A stretch of DNA of 64,000 nucleotides from Enterobacter sp. CC120223-11 (GCF_900215375.1 NZ_OBEF01000010.1:115186-179185), one strand, 5' to 3'. Numbered from the stretch's first letter, positions 9,750 to 18,106 are shown. Program-made: numbers and translations. The notes: a model not told the origin generated them from the sequence alone.

Positions 9750-9783
9750 TAGACAAGTGCGAATGATAATGATTATTATTGTC
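9750..9783 (+). promoter_or_regulatory. ryhB promoter with overlapping Fur box
   Basis: A -35 TAGACA (9750-9755), 18-bp spacer and -10 TATTAT (9774-9779) precede the RyhB 5' end at 9786. A 19-bp Fur box (9765-9783) matches GATAATGATAATCATTATC at 16 of 19 positions and covers the -10. This is the known arrangement by which Fe-Fur represses ryhB. Confidence 0.92.
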
Positions 9784-9785
9784 AT

Positions 9786-9884
9786 GCGTTCAGGGAGACC
9801 CCTTACGGAGAACCTGAAAGCACGACATTGCTCACATTGCTTCCAGTATTATTTTATAGCCAGCCGGGTGCTGGCTTTTTTTTT
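9786..9884 (+). ncRNA. ryhB: RyhB small regulatory RNA
   Basis: The segment GCGTTCAGGGAGACC...CGGAGAACCTGAAAGCACG, then the pairing core ACATTGCTCACATTGCTTCC, and the hairpin AGCCAGC-CGGGT-GCTGGCT with nine T is RyhB. The iron-stress sRNA acts with Hfq by pairing with mRNAs of iron-using proteins. The 5' stem-loop and linker before the terminator differ slightly from E. coli, making this copy a few bases longer than 90 nt. It lies between yhhY and yhhX as in E. coli, with its promoter in the Fur box at 9765-9783. Confidence 0.95.
9858..9884 (+). terminator. RyhB intrinsic terminator
   Basis: Stem AGCCAGC / GCTGGCT with loop CGGGT and a run of T. It forms the 3' end and Hfq-binding tail of RyhB. 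Confidence 0.93.
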
Positions 9885-9887
9885 GTC

Positions 9888-10010
9888 CTTCTTATTTGAC
9901 GCTGTAGCTGCGTTGGCTGCACTCACTTACCCCAGTCACTTACTGAAGTAAGCTCCTGGGGATAAGCTCCCTTGCCGCCTTGCTACAACGCCAACTAATT
10001 TGGACAAAGG
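9888..10010. repeat. ERIC element
   Basis: Holds the central ERIC palindrome: CCCCAGTCACTTACT followed by AAGTAAGCTCCTGGGG, flanked by GCTGTAGCTGCGTTGGCTGC and CCTTGCTACAACGCCAA. The length of about 123 bp is that of a full ERIC (about 127 bp). It sits a few bases past the RyhB terminator and before yhhX. Confidence 0.9.
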
Positions 10011-10105
10011 CTAAAGTGGGTTGGAAAACCAGTCTGAGCAAATCTTTAACCTCAACACAAACTTGCGCTATGGTAGGCAGCAGCAACCTTAACAAGGACT
10101 GAGCC

Positions 10106-11143
10106 ATGACCCTACACTGCGCATTTATTGGTTTCGGAAAGAGCACCACCCGCTATCACCTCCCTTACGTTCTCAACCGCAAAAACAGCTGGCACGTGGC
10201 GCACATCTACCGCCGCAGCGCGAAGCCGGAAGAGCAGCATCCGCAGTATCAGCACATTCATTTCACCAGCTCACTCGATGAAGTCCTGAACGATCCGCAG
10301 GTCAAACTGGTGGTGGTTTGTACGCATGCCGACAGCCATTTCGACTATGCGAAACGCGCGCTGGAAGCAGGTAAAAACGTGCTGGTCGAAAAGCCGTTCA
10401 CGCCGACGCTTGCGGAAGCGAAAGAGCTGTTCGCGTTGGCGAACGCGAAAGGGCTGACGATCACGCCCTATCAGAACCGCCGCTTTGACTCCTGCTTCCT
10501 GACCGCCAAAAAAGTGATTGAGAGCGGCAAGCTTGGGCAGTTGGTCGAAATTGAAAGCCATTTCGACATGTATCGCCCGATCGCTGAGACGAAGCCAGGG
10601 CTGCCGCAGGATGGCGCATTTTACGGCCTCGGCGTGCATACGATGGATCAGATCATTTCCCTGTTTGGCCGCCCGGACCACGTGGCGTACGACATTCGTA
10701 GCCTGCGTAACAAGGCCAACCCGGACGATACCTTCGAGGCACAGCTTTTCTACGGTGATCTGAAAGCCATCGTCAAAACCAGCCATCTGGTGAAAATCGA
10801 TTATCCGAAATTTATCCTTCACGGCACCAAAGGCTCGTACGTGAAATACGGTATCGACCAGCAGGAAACCAGCCTCAAAGCCAACATCATGCCGGGTGAG
10901 CCAGGCTTTGGGGCGGACGACAGCCTCGGCCAGCTGGAGTATATGAACGCTGAAGGCGTGACGGTGCGTGAAGAGGTGAAACCGGAAGTAGGCGACTACG
11001 GCCGCGTGTACGACGCCCTGTACGAAACGCTAAAAAACGGCGCGCCGAATTTCGTCAAGGAATCTGAAGCTCTGACCAACCTTGAGATCCTCGAGCGGGG
11101 CTTTGAACAGGCTTCTCCCGCCACGATAACCCTCGCAAAATAA
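10106..11143 (+). CDS. yhhX: YhhX, Gfo/Idh/MocA-family oxidoreductase
   Basis: 345 residues, equal to E. coli YhhX. The N-terminal Rossmann fold is visible (CAFIGFGKSTTRYHLPYV), with the conserved EKP of the family in NVLVEKPFTPT (about residues 90-100) and a C-terminal GFO_IDH_MocA alpha/beta domain with GLGVHTMDQIISLFG. The physiological substrate is unknown. It stands between ryhB/ERIC and yhhW. Confidence 0.94.
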   Translation: MTLHCAFIGFGKSTTRYHLPYVLNRKNSWHVAHIYRRSAKPEEQHPQYQHIHFTSSLDEVLNDPQVKLVVVCTHADSHFDYAKRALEAGKNVLVEKPFTPTLAEAKELFALANAKGLTITPYQNRRFDSCFLTAKKVIESGKLGQLVEIESHFDMYRPIAETKPGLPQDGAFYGLGVHTMDQIISLFGRPDHVAYDIRSLRNKANPDDTFEAQLFYGDLKAIVKTSHLVKIDYPKFILHGTKGSYVKYGIDQQETSLKANIMPGEPGFGADDSLGQLEYMNAEGVTVREEVKPEVGDYGRVYDALYETLKNGAPNFVKESEALTNLEILERGFEQASPATITLAK

Positions 11144-11153
11144 GCGAATTAGG

Positions 11154-11190
11154 CTCCTCTGTACTTGTTCATAAATTTTGAACAGAGGAG
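11154..11190 (+). terminator. Possible hairpin after yhhX
   Basis: CTCCTCT (11154) pairs with AGAGGAG (11184), with an inner GTTC/GAAC helix. AATTTT follows, not a clean T run, so termination is only possible. Confidence 0.4.
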
Positions 11191-11267
11191 TCAATTTTCA
11201 CCCACTATCATCCCTGCGCATTCGAGTCCACACTGTATCCATCGCAACGAACAAGGACTCAGACATC

Positions 11268-11963
11268 ATGATTTACTTACGCAAAGCAAACGATCGTGGC
11301 CATGCAAATCACGGCTGGCTGGACTCCTGGCACACTTTCTCTTTCGCCAACTATTACGACGCGAACTTTATGGGGTTCTCTGCCCTTCGCGTGATTAATG
11401 ACGACGTGATCGATGCCGGTCAGGGCTTTGGCACCCATCCGCACAAAGACATGGAAATCCTGACCTACGTGCTGGAAGGCGCCGTTGAGCACCAGGACAG
11501 CATGGGTAACAAAGAGCAGGTGCCTGCCGGGGAATTTCAGATCATGAGCGCCGGGACGGGGATCCGTCACTCGGAGTACAACCCGAGCAACACGGAGAAG
11601 CTGCACCTGTATCAAATCTGGATCATTCCGGAAGATACCGGGATCACCCCACGCTACGAGCAGCGCCGCTTTGATGCCGCGCAGGGCAAACAGTTGGTGC
11701 TGTCGCCGGACGCACGTGACGGTTCGCTGAAGGTTTACCAGGATATGGAACTGTATCGCTGGGCGCTGGCAAAAGACGAGCAGTCGGTTCATCAGATTGC
11801 CGCCGATCGCAAAGTGTGGATCCAGGTCGTGAAAGGTGAAGTCTCTATCAACGGCACCAAAGCCACTGCCGCAGACGGCCTGGCTATCTGGGATGAGCAG
11901 GCGATTTCGGTTCATGCCGACAGCGAAGCGGAAATTCTGCTGTTTGATCTGCCGCCAGTATGA
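11268..11963 (+). CDS. yhhW: YhhW, pirin-like quercetin 2,3-dioxygenase
   Basis: 231 residues, a bicupin of the pirin family. All four metal ligands known for E. coli YhhW are present: His57, His59, His101 and Glu103 (THPHKDMEI and GIRHSEYN). E. coli YhhW has quercetinase activity in vitro; the in vivo role is unknown. The start at 11268 (after CAAGGACTCAGACATC) gives the family N-terminus MIYLRKANDRGHANHGWLDS; the frame is open 90 bases further upstream. Confidence 0.94.
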   Translation: MIYLRKANDRGHANHGWLDSWHTFSFANYYDANFMGFSALRVINDDVIDAGQGFGTHPHKDMEILTYVLEGAVEHQDSMGNKEQVPAGEFQIMSAGTGIRHSEYNPSNTEKLHLYQIWIIPEDTGITPRYEQRRFDAAQGKQLVLSPDARDGSLKVYQDMELYRWALAKDEQSVHQIAADRKVWIQVVKGEVSINGTKATAADGLAIWDEQAISVHADSEAEILLFDLPPV

Positions 11964-11984
11964 TCCTGATTAAATAAAACTGAC

Positions 11985-12010
11985 AACCTTCCTGCGAAAG
12001 CGGGAAGGTT
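11985..12010. terminator. Hairpin between yhhW and gntR
   Basis: Stem AACCTTCC / GGAAGGTT extended by TGC/GCG around a GAAA tetraloop. No T run follows on the plus strand, so it may be a weak terminator or an RNA-stabilising hairpin. Confidence 0.55.
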
Positions 12011-12066
12011 CCACCACGTCCATGATAAACTGGTGAAATGATTCCCTCTTTATCACCCTCTGGACG

Positions 12067-13062
12067 ATGAAAAAGAAAAGACCCGTACTTCAGGATGTGG
12101 CCGATCGCGTCGGCGTGACCAAAATGACGGTCAGCCGTTTTCTGCGCAACCCGGAACAGGTGTCCGTCGCGCTGCGTGGCAAGATTGCCGTCGCCCTGGA
12201 TGAACTGGGTTACATTCCCAATCGCGCTCCCGATATTCTTTCCAATTCCACCAGTCGGGCGATAGGCGTGCTGCTGCCTTCCTTAACCAACCAGGTGTTC
12301 GCCGAAGTGCTGAAAGGCATTGAGAGCGTGACCGATATCTACGGTTATCAGGCGATGCTTGCCCACTACGGCTATAAGCCAGAAATGGAAGAGGAGCGTC
12401 TGGAATCGATGCTTTCCTGGAACATTGATGGCCTGATCCTGTCGGAACGTACCCACACGGCGCGCACCCGCAAGATGATTGAAGTGGCGGGCATTCCGGT
12501 CGTCGAACTGATGGACAGCCAGTCGCCGTGCATTGATATCGCCGTCGGCTTCGATAACTTTGAAGCCGCCCGCCAGATGACCGCCACCATTATTTCGCGC
12601 GGCCATCGCCATATTGCCTATCTCGGCGCACGTCTGGATGAGCGTACTATCATCAAACAGCAGGGCTATGAGCAGGCGATGCATGATGCGGGCCTGACGC
12701 CCTACAGCGTGATGGTGGAGCAATCTTCATCCTACTCTTCCGGCATCGAGTTGATGCGTCAGGCGCGTCGTGAATACCCTCAGCTCGACGGTATTTTCTG
12801 TACCAACGATGACCTTGCGGTCGGTGCCGCGTTTGAGTGTCAGCGCCTGGGCCTGAAGATCCCTGATGATATGGCGATTGCCGGTTTCCACGGGCATGAC
12901 ATTGGCCAGGTCATGGAACCGCGTCTCGCCAGCGTGCTGACGCCGCGTGAGCGGATGGGGCGAATTGGTGCCGAGCGCCTGTTGGCCCGTATTCGGGGTG
13001 AAATTGTTACACCTAAGATGTTAGATTTAGGTTTCACATTGTCACCAGGCGGATCTATTTAA
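12067..13062 (+). CDS. gntR: GntR, LacI-family repressor of gluconate genes
   Basis: 331 residues as in E. coli. The N-terminal LacI-type helix-turn-helix is VLQDVADRVGVTKMTVSRFLRN (in part residues 7-28), with the hinge helix near residue 55 (APDILSNSTSRAIGVLLPS) and a periplasmic-binding-protein-like effector domain. It represses gntK/gntU and related genes until gluconate binds. Operators are seen just downstream, before gntK. Confidence 0.97.
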   Translation: MKKKRPVLQDVADRVGVTKMTVSRFLRNPEQVSVALRGKIAVALDELGYIPNRAPDILSNSTSRAIGVLLPSLTNQVFAEVLKGIESVTDIYGYQAMLAHYGYKPEMEEERLESMLSWNIDGLILSERTHTARTRKMIEVAGIPVVELMDSQSPCIDIAVGFDNFEAARQMTATIISRGHRHIAYLGARLDERTIIKQQGYEQAMHDAGLTPYSVMVEQSSSYSSGIELMRQARREYPQLDGIFCTNDDLAVGAAFECQRLGLKIPDDMAIAGFHGHDIGQVMEPRLASVLTPRERMGRIGAERLLARIRGEIVTPKMLDLGFTLSPGGSI

Positions 13063-13071
13063 ACCTGCAAC

Positions 13072-13087
13072 TTTGAAGTAGATCACA
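13072..13087 (+). promoter_or_regulatory. CRP site upstream of gntK
   Basis: TTTGA-N6-TCACA, one mismatch from TGTGA-N6-TCACA. It lies about 65 bp before the operators, consistent with catabolite control of the gluconate genes. Confidence 0.6.
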
Positions 13088-13114
13088 CAACGCAGTTTCT
13101 CGTCCGGATGCTTA

Positions 13115-13170
13115 TTGCTTCCCCACTGGTCTGGCAGGACAATGTTACCGATAACAGTTACCCGTAACAA
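13115..13170 (+). promoter_or_regulatory. gntK promoter and tandem GntR operators
   Basis: A possible -35 TTGCTT (13115) and -10 GACAAT (13138) are 17 bp apart. ATGTTACCGATAACAG (13142-13157) fits the GntR operator ATGTTA-N4-TAACAT, and GTTACCCGTAACA (13157-13169) is a second copy directly abutting it. Bound repressor would cover the -10 and start point. Confidence 0.8.
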
Positions 13171-13192
13171 ATGACCTTGTGGGAGTATCGCT

Positions 13193-13723
13193 TTGAGCAC
13201 GACTAACCATGATCACCATGTCTACGTTCTGATGGGCGTTTCTGGCAGCGGAAAATCCGCCGTCGCCAGTGAAGTGGCGTATCGGCTGCATGCCGCGTTT
13301 CTTGATGGCGACTTCCTCCATCCTCGCAGCAACATCGTCAAAATGTCCTCCGGCGAACCGCTGAACGACGACGATCGTAAACCCTGGCTTCAGGCCCTGA
13401 ACGACGCCGCATTCGCGATGCAGCGCACCAATAAAGTGTCGCTGATTGTCTGTTCTGCCCTGAAGAAAAGCTACCGTGACCTTCTGCGCGAAGGGAATCC
13501 CAACCTCTCCTTTATCTACATGAAGGGCGATTTTGACGTGATCGAAAGCCGTCTGAAAGCGCGTAAAGGGCACTTCTTTAAAACTCAGATGTTGGTCACC
13601 CAGTTCGAAACATTGCAAGAGCCAGGCGCGGATGAGCCGGACGTACTGGCGGTCAATATCGACCAGCCGCTGGACGGCGTCGTCGCCAGCACCATTGAGT
13701 TAATCAACAAAGGCAGTAAGTAG
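13193..13723 (+). CDS. gntK: GntK, thermoresistant gluconokinase
   Basis: 176 residues. It phosphorylates gluconate to 6-phosphogluconate. The P-loop is GVSGSGKS (residues 15-22), followed by DGDFLHPRSNIVKMSSGEPL and the DDDRKPWL segment of the family. The start is TTG at 13193, preceded by GGGAG, and gives MSTTNHDHHVYVLMGVSG, the same N-terminus as E. coli GntK. It overlaps gntU by one base. Confidence 0.96.
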   Translation: MSTTNHDHHVYVLMGVSGSGKSAVASEVAYRLHAAFLDGDFLHPRSNIVKMSSGEPLNDDDRKPWLQALNDAAFAMQRTNKVSLIVCSALKKSYRDLLREGNPNLSFIYMKGDFDVIESRLKARKGHFFKTQMLVTQFETLQEPGADEPDVLAVNIDQPLDGVVASTIELINKGSK

Positions 13724-15063
13724 TGAGTACATTAACGCTTGTTTTAACGGCAGTCGGCTCAGTATTGCTGCTGCTGTTTTTAGTCATGAAGGCGCGTATG
13801 CACGCCTTCGTGGCTTTGATGGTGGTTTCTATTGGTGCAGGGCTGTTCTCCGGGATGCCGCTCGACAAAATCGCGGCTACCATGGAAAAAGGAATGGGCG
13901 GCACGCTCGGCTTCCTGGCGATTGTGGTCGCTTTAGGGGCTATGTTCGGCAAAGTGCTGCATGAAACCGGCGCGGTCGATCAGATTGCCGTGAAGATGCT
14001 GAAATCTTTCGGCCACAGCCGGGCGCACTACGCCATTGGCCTGGCAGGCCTGATTTGCGCGCTGCCGCTGTTCTTTGAAGTGGCAATTGTGCTGCTGATT
14101 AGCGTCGCATTTTCTATGGCGCGCCACACGGGCACCAACCTGGTGAAGCTGGTTATTCCTCTGTTTGCGGGCGTGGCAGCCGCCGCGGCGTTCCTGCTGC
14201 CAGGGCCTGCGCCAATGCTGCTGGCTTCGCAAATGCACGCCGATTTCGGCTGGATGATTCTGATTGGCCTGTGTGCGGCGATCCCGGGCATGATTATCGC
14301 CGGGCCGCTGTGGGGCAACTTCATTAGCCGTTACGTTGAGCTGCACATTCCGGACGATATCTCTGAGCCGCATCTGGGCGAGGGCAAAATGCCGTCATTC
14401 GGCTTCAGCCTCGCGCTGATCCTGCTGCCGCTGGTGCTGGTTGGCCTGAAAACCATCGCCGCCCGCTTTGTGGCGCCGGGTTCAGAAGCCTATGAGTGGT
14501 TTGAATTTATCGGTCACCCGTTCACCGCGATTCTGGTGGCGTGTCTGGTGGCGATTTACGGCCTGGCAATGCGTCAGGGCATGCCGAAAGACCGCGTGAT
14601 GGAAATCTGCGGCGCGGCGCTGCAGCCTGCGGGGATTATCCTGCTGGTTATCGGTGCGGGCGGTGTGTTCAAACAGGTGCTGGTGGATTCCGGTGTGGGT
14701 CCGGCGCTGGGTGAAGCGCTGACCGGCATGGGGCTGCCGATTGCGATTACCTGCTTCGTGCTGGCCGCGGCGGTGCGTATCATCCAGGGTTCTGCAACGG
14801 TCGCTTGCCTGACAGCCGTTGGTCTGGTGATGCCGGTTATCGAACAGCTGCACTACAGCGGCGCGCAGATGGCGGCGCTCTCTATCTGTATCGCTGGTGG
14901 TTCGATTGTGGTGAGTCACGTAAACGACGCAGGTTTCTGGCTGTTCGGTAAGTTTACTGGCGCCACCGAAGCGCAAACCCTGAAAACCTGGACGCTGATG
15001 GAAACCATTCTGGGTACCGTTGGCGCGATTGTCGGGATGATTGCGTTTACGCTGCTGAGCTGA
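13723..15063 (+). CDS. gntU: GntU, low-affinity gluconate permease
   Basis: 446 residues of the GntP/gluconate:H+ symporter family with about 12 hydrophobic segments and characteristic stretches GLAGLICALPLFFEVAIVLL (part) and ASQMHADFGWMI. GTG start at 13723, sharing a base with the gntK stop. It imports gluconate for GntK. The genes that follow gntU in E. coli (yhgN, asd, glg) are not here; pckA comes next. Confidence 0.97.
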   Translation: MSTLTLVLTAVGSVLLLLFLVMKARMHAFVALMVVSIGAGLFSGMPLDKIAATMEKGMGGTLGFLAIVVALGAMFGKVLHETGAVDQIAVKMLKSFGHSRAHYAIGLAGLICALPLFFEVAIVLLISVAFSMARHTGTNLVKLVIPLFAGVAAAAAFLLPGPAPMLLASQMHADFGWMILIGLCAAIPGMIIAGPLWGNFISRYVELHIPDDISEPHLGEGKMPSFGFSLALILLPLVLVGLKTIAARFVAPGSEAYEWFEFIGHPFTAILVACLVAIYGLAMRQGMPKDRVMEICGAALQPAGIILLVIGAGGVFKQVLVDSGVGPALGEALTGMGLPIAITCFVLAAAVRIIQGSATVACLTAVGLVMPVIEQLHYSGAQMAALSICIAGGSIVVSHVNDAGFWLFGKFTGATEAQTLKTWTLMETILGTVGAIVGMIAFTLLS

Positions 15064-15111
15064 TTGAAGATGAATGCGCCCCCCTCCTGACAGAAGGGGC
15101 CGCAAAAAGTG

Positions 15112-15142
15112 AAAAGCCTTCCGAGTGGAAGGCTTTTTTTTT
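15112..15142. terminator. Bidirectional terminator between gntU and pckA
   Basis: AAAAGCCTTCC / GGAAGGCTTTT with a GAGT loop, flanked by A and T runs, so it works on both strands for the convergent genes. It reaches the pckA stop codon. Confidence 0.93.
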
Positions 15143-16757
15143 ATCGAGGTCCGGCCGCCACCAGCGCTGCACCTGCTGGTGTATCGGTGTACTTCTCGAA
15201 GTTCTCAACGAACAGCTTCGCCAGCGCTTGTGCTTTTTCCTGCCACTGTTCCGGAGAGCCGTAGGTGTTACGCGGATCCAGAATATGCGTATCCACGCCC
15301 GGCAGAGCGGTCGGGATTTGCAGGTCGAACAGTGGCAGCGTGAAGGTTTCTGCGTTATCCAGCGTGCCGTCGAGGATGGCGTCGATAATCGCGCGCGTAT
15401 CTTTAATGGAGATACGTTTGCCGGTGCCGTTCCAGCCGGTGTTCACCAGATAAGCCTGCGCACCCGAATCCTGCATGCGCTTCACCAGCACTTCTGCGTA
15501 CTGCGTTGGGTGCAGAGAGAGGAATGCCGCACCGAAGCAGGCGGAGAAGGTTGGGGTTGGCTCCGTCACGCCGCGCTCGGTACCCGCCAGTTTGGCGGTA
15601 AAACCAGACAGGAAGTGATACTGCGTCTGGTTCGCCGTCAGGCGTGAAACCGGCGGCAGTACGCCGAACGCATCCGCCGTCAGGAAAATCACCTTCGTGG
15701 CATGACCTGCTTTCGACACTGGCTTCACGATATTGTCGATGTGGTATATCGGGTAGGAAACGCGGGTGTTTTCGGTTTTAGACGCATCGTCGAAATCGAT
15801 AGTGCCGTCGGACAGCACGCTGACGTTTTCGAGCAGCGCATCGCGGCGAATGGCGTGATAGATATCCGGCTCTGCTTCTTCCGACAGGCGAATGGTCTTC
15901 GCATAGCAGCCGCCTTCGAAGTTAAAGACGCCATCGTCGTCCCAACCGTGTTCGTCATCGCCAATCAGGCGGCGTTTCGGATCGGTCGAGAGCGTGGTTT
16001 TCCCCGTACCGGAAAGGCCGAAGAACACCGCCACGTCGCCTTTCTCGCCAACGTTCGCCGAACAGTGCATGGAGGCAATGCCCTTCAGCGGCAGCAGGTA
16101 GTTCATGATAGAGAACATACCCTTTTTCATTTCGCCGCCGTACCAGGTTCCGCCAATCAGCTGGATGCGTTCGGTCAGATTGAAGGCGACAAAGTTCTCG
16201 GAGTTGAGCCCTTGCTCCTGCCAGTTCGGGTTGGTGCATTTCGCGCCGTTCATCACCACAAAGTCAGGCTTGAAGGTGGCCAGCTCCGCGTCGGTCGGGC
16301 GAATGAACATGTTTTTGACGAAGTGTGCCTGCCAGGCCACTTCAGTGATGAAGCGCACGCACAGACGGGTGTCGGCATTGGCGCCACAGTAAGCATCGAT
16401 AATAAACAGGCGCTTACCGGAAAGCTGCTGTGTGACAAGGCCTTTGAGCTGCTGCCAGGTTTCAGGCGAGAGCGGCTTGTTGTCGTTCTTGCCTTTGCCT
16501 TTATCAGCCCACCAGACGGTGTCGCGGGTGGTGTCGTCGCGGACAATGTACTTATCCTTCGGCGAACGGCCGGTGAAAATACCGGTGTCGACGGCGACAG
16601 CCCCCAGATTTGTCAGTACGCCACGCTCGTATCCTTCCAGACTGGGACTGAGCTCTTCTTCAAAAAGTGTGTCGTAATCGGGGTTGTAAACGATATCCTG
16701 GACGTCGTTGATACCATAAGCCTTGAGATCCTGCGGGGTAATACCATTAACACGCAT
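15141..16757 (-). CDS. pckA: Phosphoenolpyruvate carboxykinase (ATP)
   Basis: 538 residues (E. coli 540). It converts oxaloacetate and ATP to PEP in gluconeogenesis. Motifs: [14 protein letters not shown] near residue 60, kinase-1a P-loop [11 protein letters not shown] near 247-257, metal-binding GDDEHGW, and the adenine-site region [15 protein letters not shown] ([14 protein letters not shown]). The ATG at 16757 is preceded by AAGGAG and gives [11 protein letters not shown]; the open frame begins 12 codons earlier. CRP-like sites lie upstream at 16877 and 16980. Normally next to yhgE and hslO; yhgE is missing here. Confidence 0.97.
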   Translation of the reverse strand: MRVNGITPQDLKAYGINDVQDIVYNPDYDTLFEEELSPSLEGYERGVLTNLGAVAVDTGIFTGRSPKDKYIVRDDTTRDTVWWADKGKGKNDNKPLSPETWQQLKGLVTQQLSGKRLFIIDAYCGANADTRLCVRFITEVAWQAHFVKNMFIRPTDAELATFKPDFVVMNGAKCTNPNWQEQGLNSENFVAFNLTERIQLIGGTWYGGEMKKGMFSIMNYLLPLKGIASMHCSANVGEKGDVAVFFGLSGTGKTTLSTDPKRRLIGDDEHGWDDDGVFNFEGGCYAKTIRLSEEAEPDIYHAIRRDALLENVSVLSDGTIDFDDASKTENTRVSYPIYHIDNIVKPVSKAGHATKVIFLTADAFGVLPPVSRLTANQTQYHFLSGFTAKLAGTERGVTEPTPTFSACFGAAFLSLHPTQYAEVLVKRMQDSGAQAYLVNTGWNGTGKRISIKDTRAIIDAILDGTLDNAETFTLPLFDLQIPTALPGVDTHILDPRNTYGSPEQWQEKAQALAKLFVENFEKYTDTPAGAALVAAGPR

Positions 16758-16876
16758 GTCACTGCTCCTTAGCCAATATGTACTGCCAATCATTGTAGGG
16801 TTTTTCGTGGGTTTTTGACCGCGACCAGGCTCATAGATTTGCGTATCCGGACTCTCGTCAAACTAACGGAAAACAC

Positions 16877-16892
16877 GGTGACTCCTGTCACG
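16877..16892 (-). promoter_or_regulatory. CRP-like site upstream of pckA
   Basis: GGTGA-N6-TCACG, a palindrome with the CRP spacing, about 120 bp before the pckA ATG. pckA is cAMP-CRP activated in E. coli. Confidence 0.5.
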
Positions 16893-16979
16893 AGGCGAGA
16901 CAGATTATGGCAGGAAACGTTTTTGATTGGGGGGAAATGTTCTTAAACGGTTAAAAAATGGTTTAATGAACTGATGGAA

Positions 16980-16995
16980 TGTGAATGTAATCGCA
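16980..16995 (-). promoter_or_regulatory. CRP site upstream of pckA
   Basis: TGTGA-ATGTAA-TCGCA, one mismatch from the CRP consensus TGTGA-N6-TCACA, about 225 bp before the pckA ATG. The 470-bp pckA-hslO gap otherwise holds an A/T-rich promoter stretch (16905-16980) and the repeat block at 17056-17213; I see no gene in it. Confidence 0.6.
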
Positions 16996-17058
16996 TTCTT
17001 GAAAGAAAGTTACGAAAGAGTTACAGCAAAAATCGATTCACTTCTCAAGGTAAACAGC

Positions 17059-17085
17059 AAAACGGCAGCTTCAGTTGCCGTTTTT
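17059..17085. terminator. Terminator hairpin, first copy
   Basis: AAAACGGCA / TGCCGTTTTT stem with a GCTTCAGT loop; A and T runs on both sides allow function on either strand. Confidence 0.8.
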
Positions 17086-17153
17086 AGTGTTTGCCCCCTC
17101 TCCCTGTGGGAGAGGGTCGGGGTGAGGGCATCAGGCCGCACAGCGCCGAAAGC

Positions 17154-17179
17154 AAAACGGCAACAGGGTTGCCGTTTTT
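17154..17179. terminator. Terminator hairpin, second copy (3' of hslO)
   Basis: AAAACGGCAAC-AGG-GTTGCCGTTTTT, an 11-bp stem with a 3-base loop. It is the first strong terminator after the hslO stop on the minus strand. Confidence 0.85.
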
Positions 17180-17227
17180 AGTGTTTGCACCCTCTCCCAA
17201 AGGGAGAGGGGATTGCACGTAATCGAA

Positions 17228-18106
17228 TCAATGCACCTGCGGATCTGCCGGAGAAGCGTTGTTACGGATCTCGGCGATGTCCATGGCATTAAACACGTAA
17301 TGGCTGCCGCAGTAGTCGCAGTGCATGTCGATTTCACCGTCGTCTGCCAGGATGCTGTCTACTTCTTCATCCGGCAGGGTTTTCAGCGCACCGGCGCAGC
17401 GTTCGCGGGAGCAGGTGCATTTGAACTCGACCGCCTGAGGCTCGTATACCGTCACCTCTTCTTCGTGATAGAGGCGCCACAGCACATCGTTCGCCGGCAG
17501 GCTGAACAGCTCTTCGCCTTTGATGGTGTCGGTCAGCGTCGCGAGATGTTCGAAGTCGGCAGCCTGGGCGTCCTGGGCAGGCATCACCTGCAACAGGATC
17601 CCACCTGCGGCCATTTTACCTTCATGCTCGCCGGTACGGATCACAAGGCGAGTCGGCAGCTGCTCTGAGCGCAGGAAGTAATCTTCCAGGCAGGCGGCCA
17701 GCGTATCGCCTTCAAGCCCCACCACGCCCTGATAGCGCTCGCCTTCTTCCGGCGCAATGGTGATCACCAGATAGCCGTTACCGACCAGCGTTTTCAGATC
17801 GGCGTTTTCCGGGATCTCACCCTGAACACGCGCCACACCGCGTAGCTGCTGATGGTTGTTACCATTGATCACCGCCAGAGACATCGGGCCATCGCCCTGC
17901 AGCTGCACGGTAATATCACCATCGAACTTCAGCGTGGCAGTCAGCAGACTGGTGGCAACCAGTAGTTCAGCCAGCACGTTTTTGACCGGCTGCGGGTAGC
18001 TGTGGTTGGCCAGCACCTGCTCCAGCGTTTCGGAGACGGTGACCAGTTCGCCGCGGACGGCCACGTTTTCAAACAGATAGCGGTGTAATTGATCGTGTTG
18101 AATCAT
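17228..18106 (-). CDS. hslO: Hsp33, redox-regulated chaperone HslO
   Basis: 292 residues as in E. coli Hsp33. It is a cytoplasmic holdase switched on by oxidation. The zinc-binding switch Cys are all present near the C-terminus: C-x-C in [10 protein letters not shown] (about 232/234) and C-x2-C in [10 protein letters not shown] (about 265/268). The core domain holds the conserved [18 protein letters not shown] stretch. Operon with hslR, yrfG and igaA on the minus strand. Confidence 0.97.
   Translation of the reverse strand: MIQHDQLHRYLFENVAVRGELVTVSETLEQVLANHSYPQPVKNVLAELLVATSLLTATLKFDGDITVQLQGDGPMSLAVINGNNHQQLRGVARVQGEIPENADLKTLVGNGYLVITIAPEEGERYQGVVGLEGDTLAACLEDYFLRSEQLPTRLVIRTGEHEGKMAAGGILLQVMPAQDAQAADFEHLATLTDTIKGEELFSLPANDVLWRLYHEEEVTVYEPQAVEFKCTCSRERCAGALKTLPDEEVDSILADDGEIDMHCDYCGSHYVFNAMDIAEIRNNASPADPQVH

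Larger units (their letters stand above)
17056..17213. repeat. Duplicated terminator plus hairpin-repeat unit
   Basis: The unit AGCAAAACGGCA...TTGCCGTTTTTAGTG, TTTGC, CCCTCTCCC...GGGAGAGGG occurs twice, offset by about 94 bp (GTTGCCG at 17074 and 17168). Each copy joins an intrinsic-terminator hairpin to a copy of the CCCTCTCCC repeat family. It lies 3' of hslO. Confidence 0.85.

Noticed and set aside
9757..9951. 64-codon frame across ryhB
   Set aside because: It covers the Fur box, RyhB and its terminator; RyhB is the better explanation.
15702..16772. 356-codon open frame antisense to pckA
   Set aside because: Shadow frame; pckA is complete with all motifs.
16981..17181. 66-codon frame in the pckA-hslO gap
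   Set aside because: It reads through a terminator hairpin and the CCCTCTCCC repeat; repeat-encoded residues (LSLWERVGVRA) recur in other repeat-derived frames.
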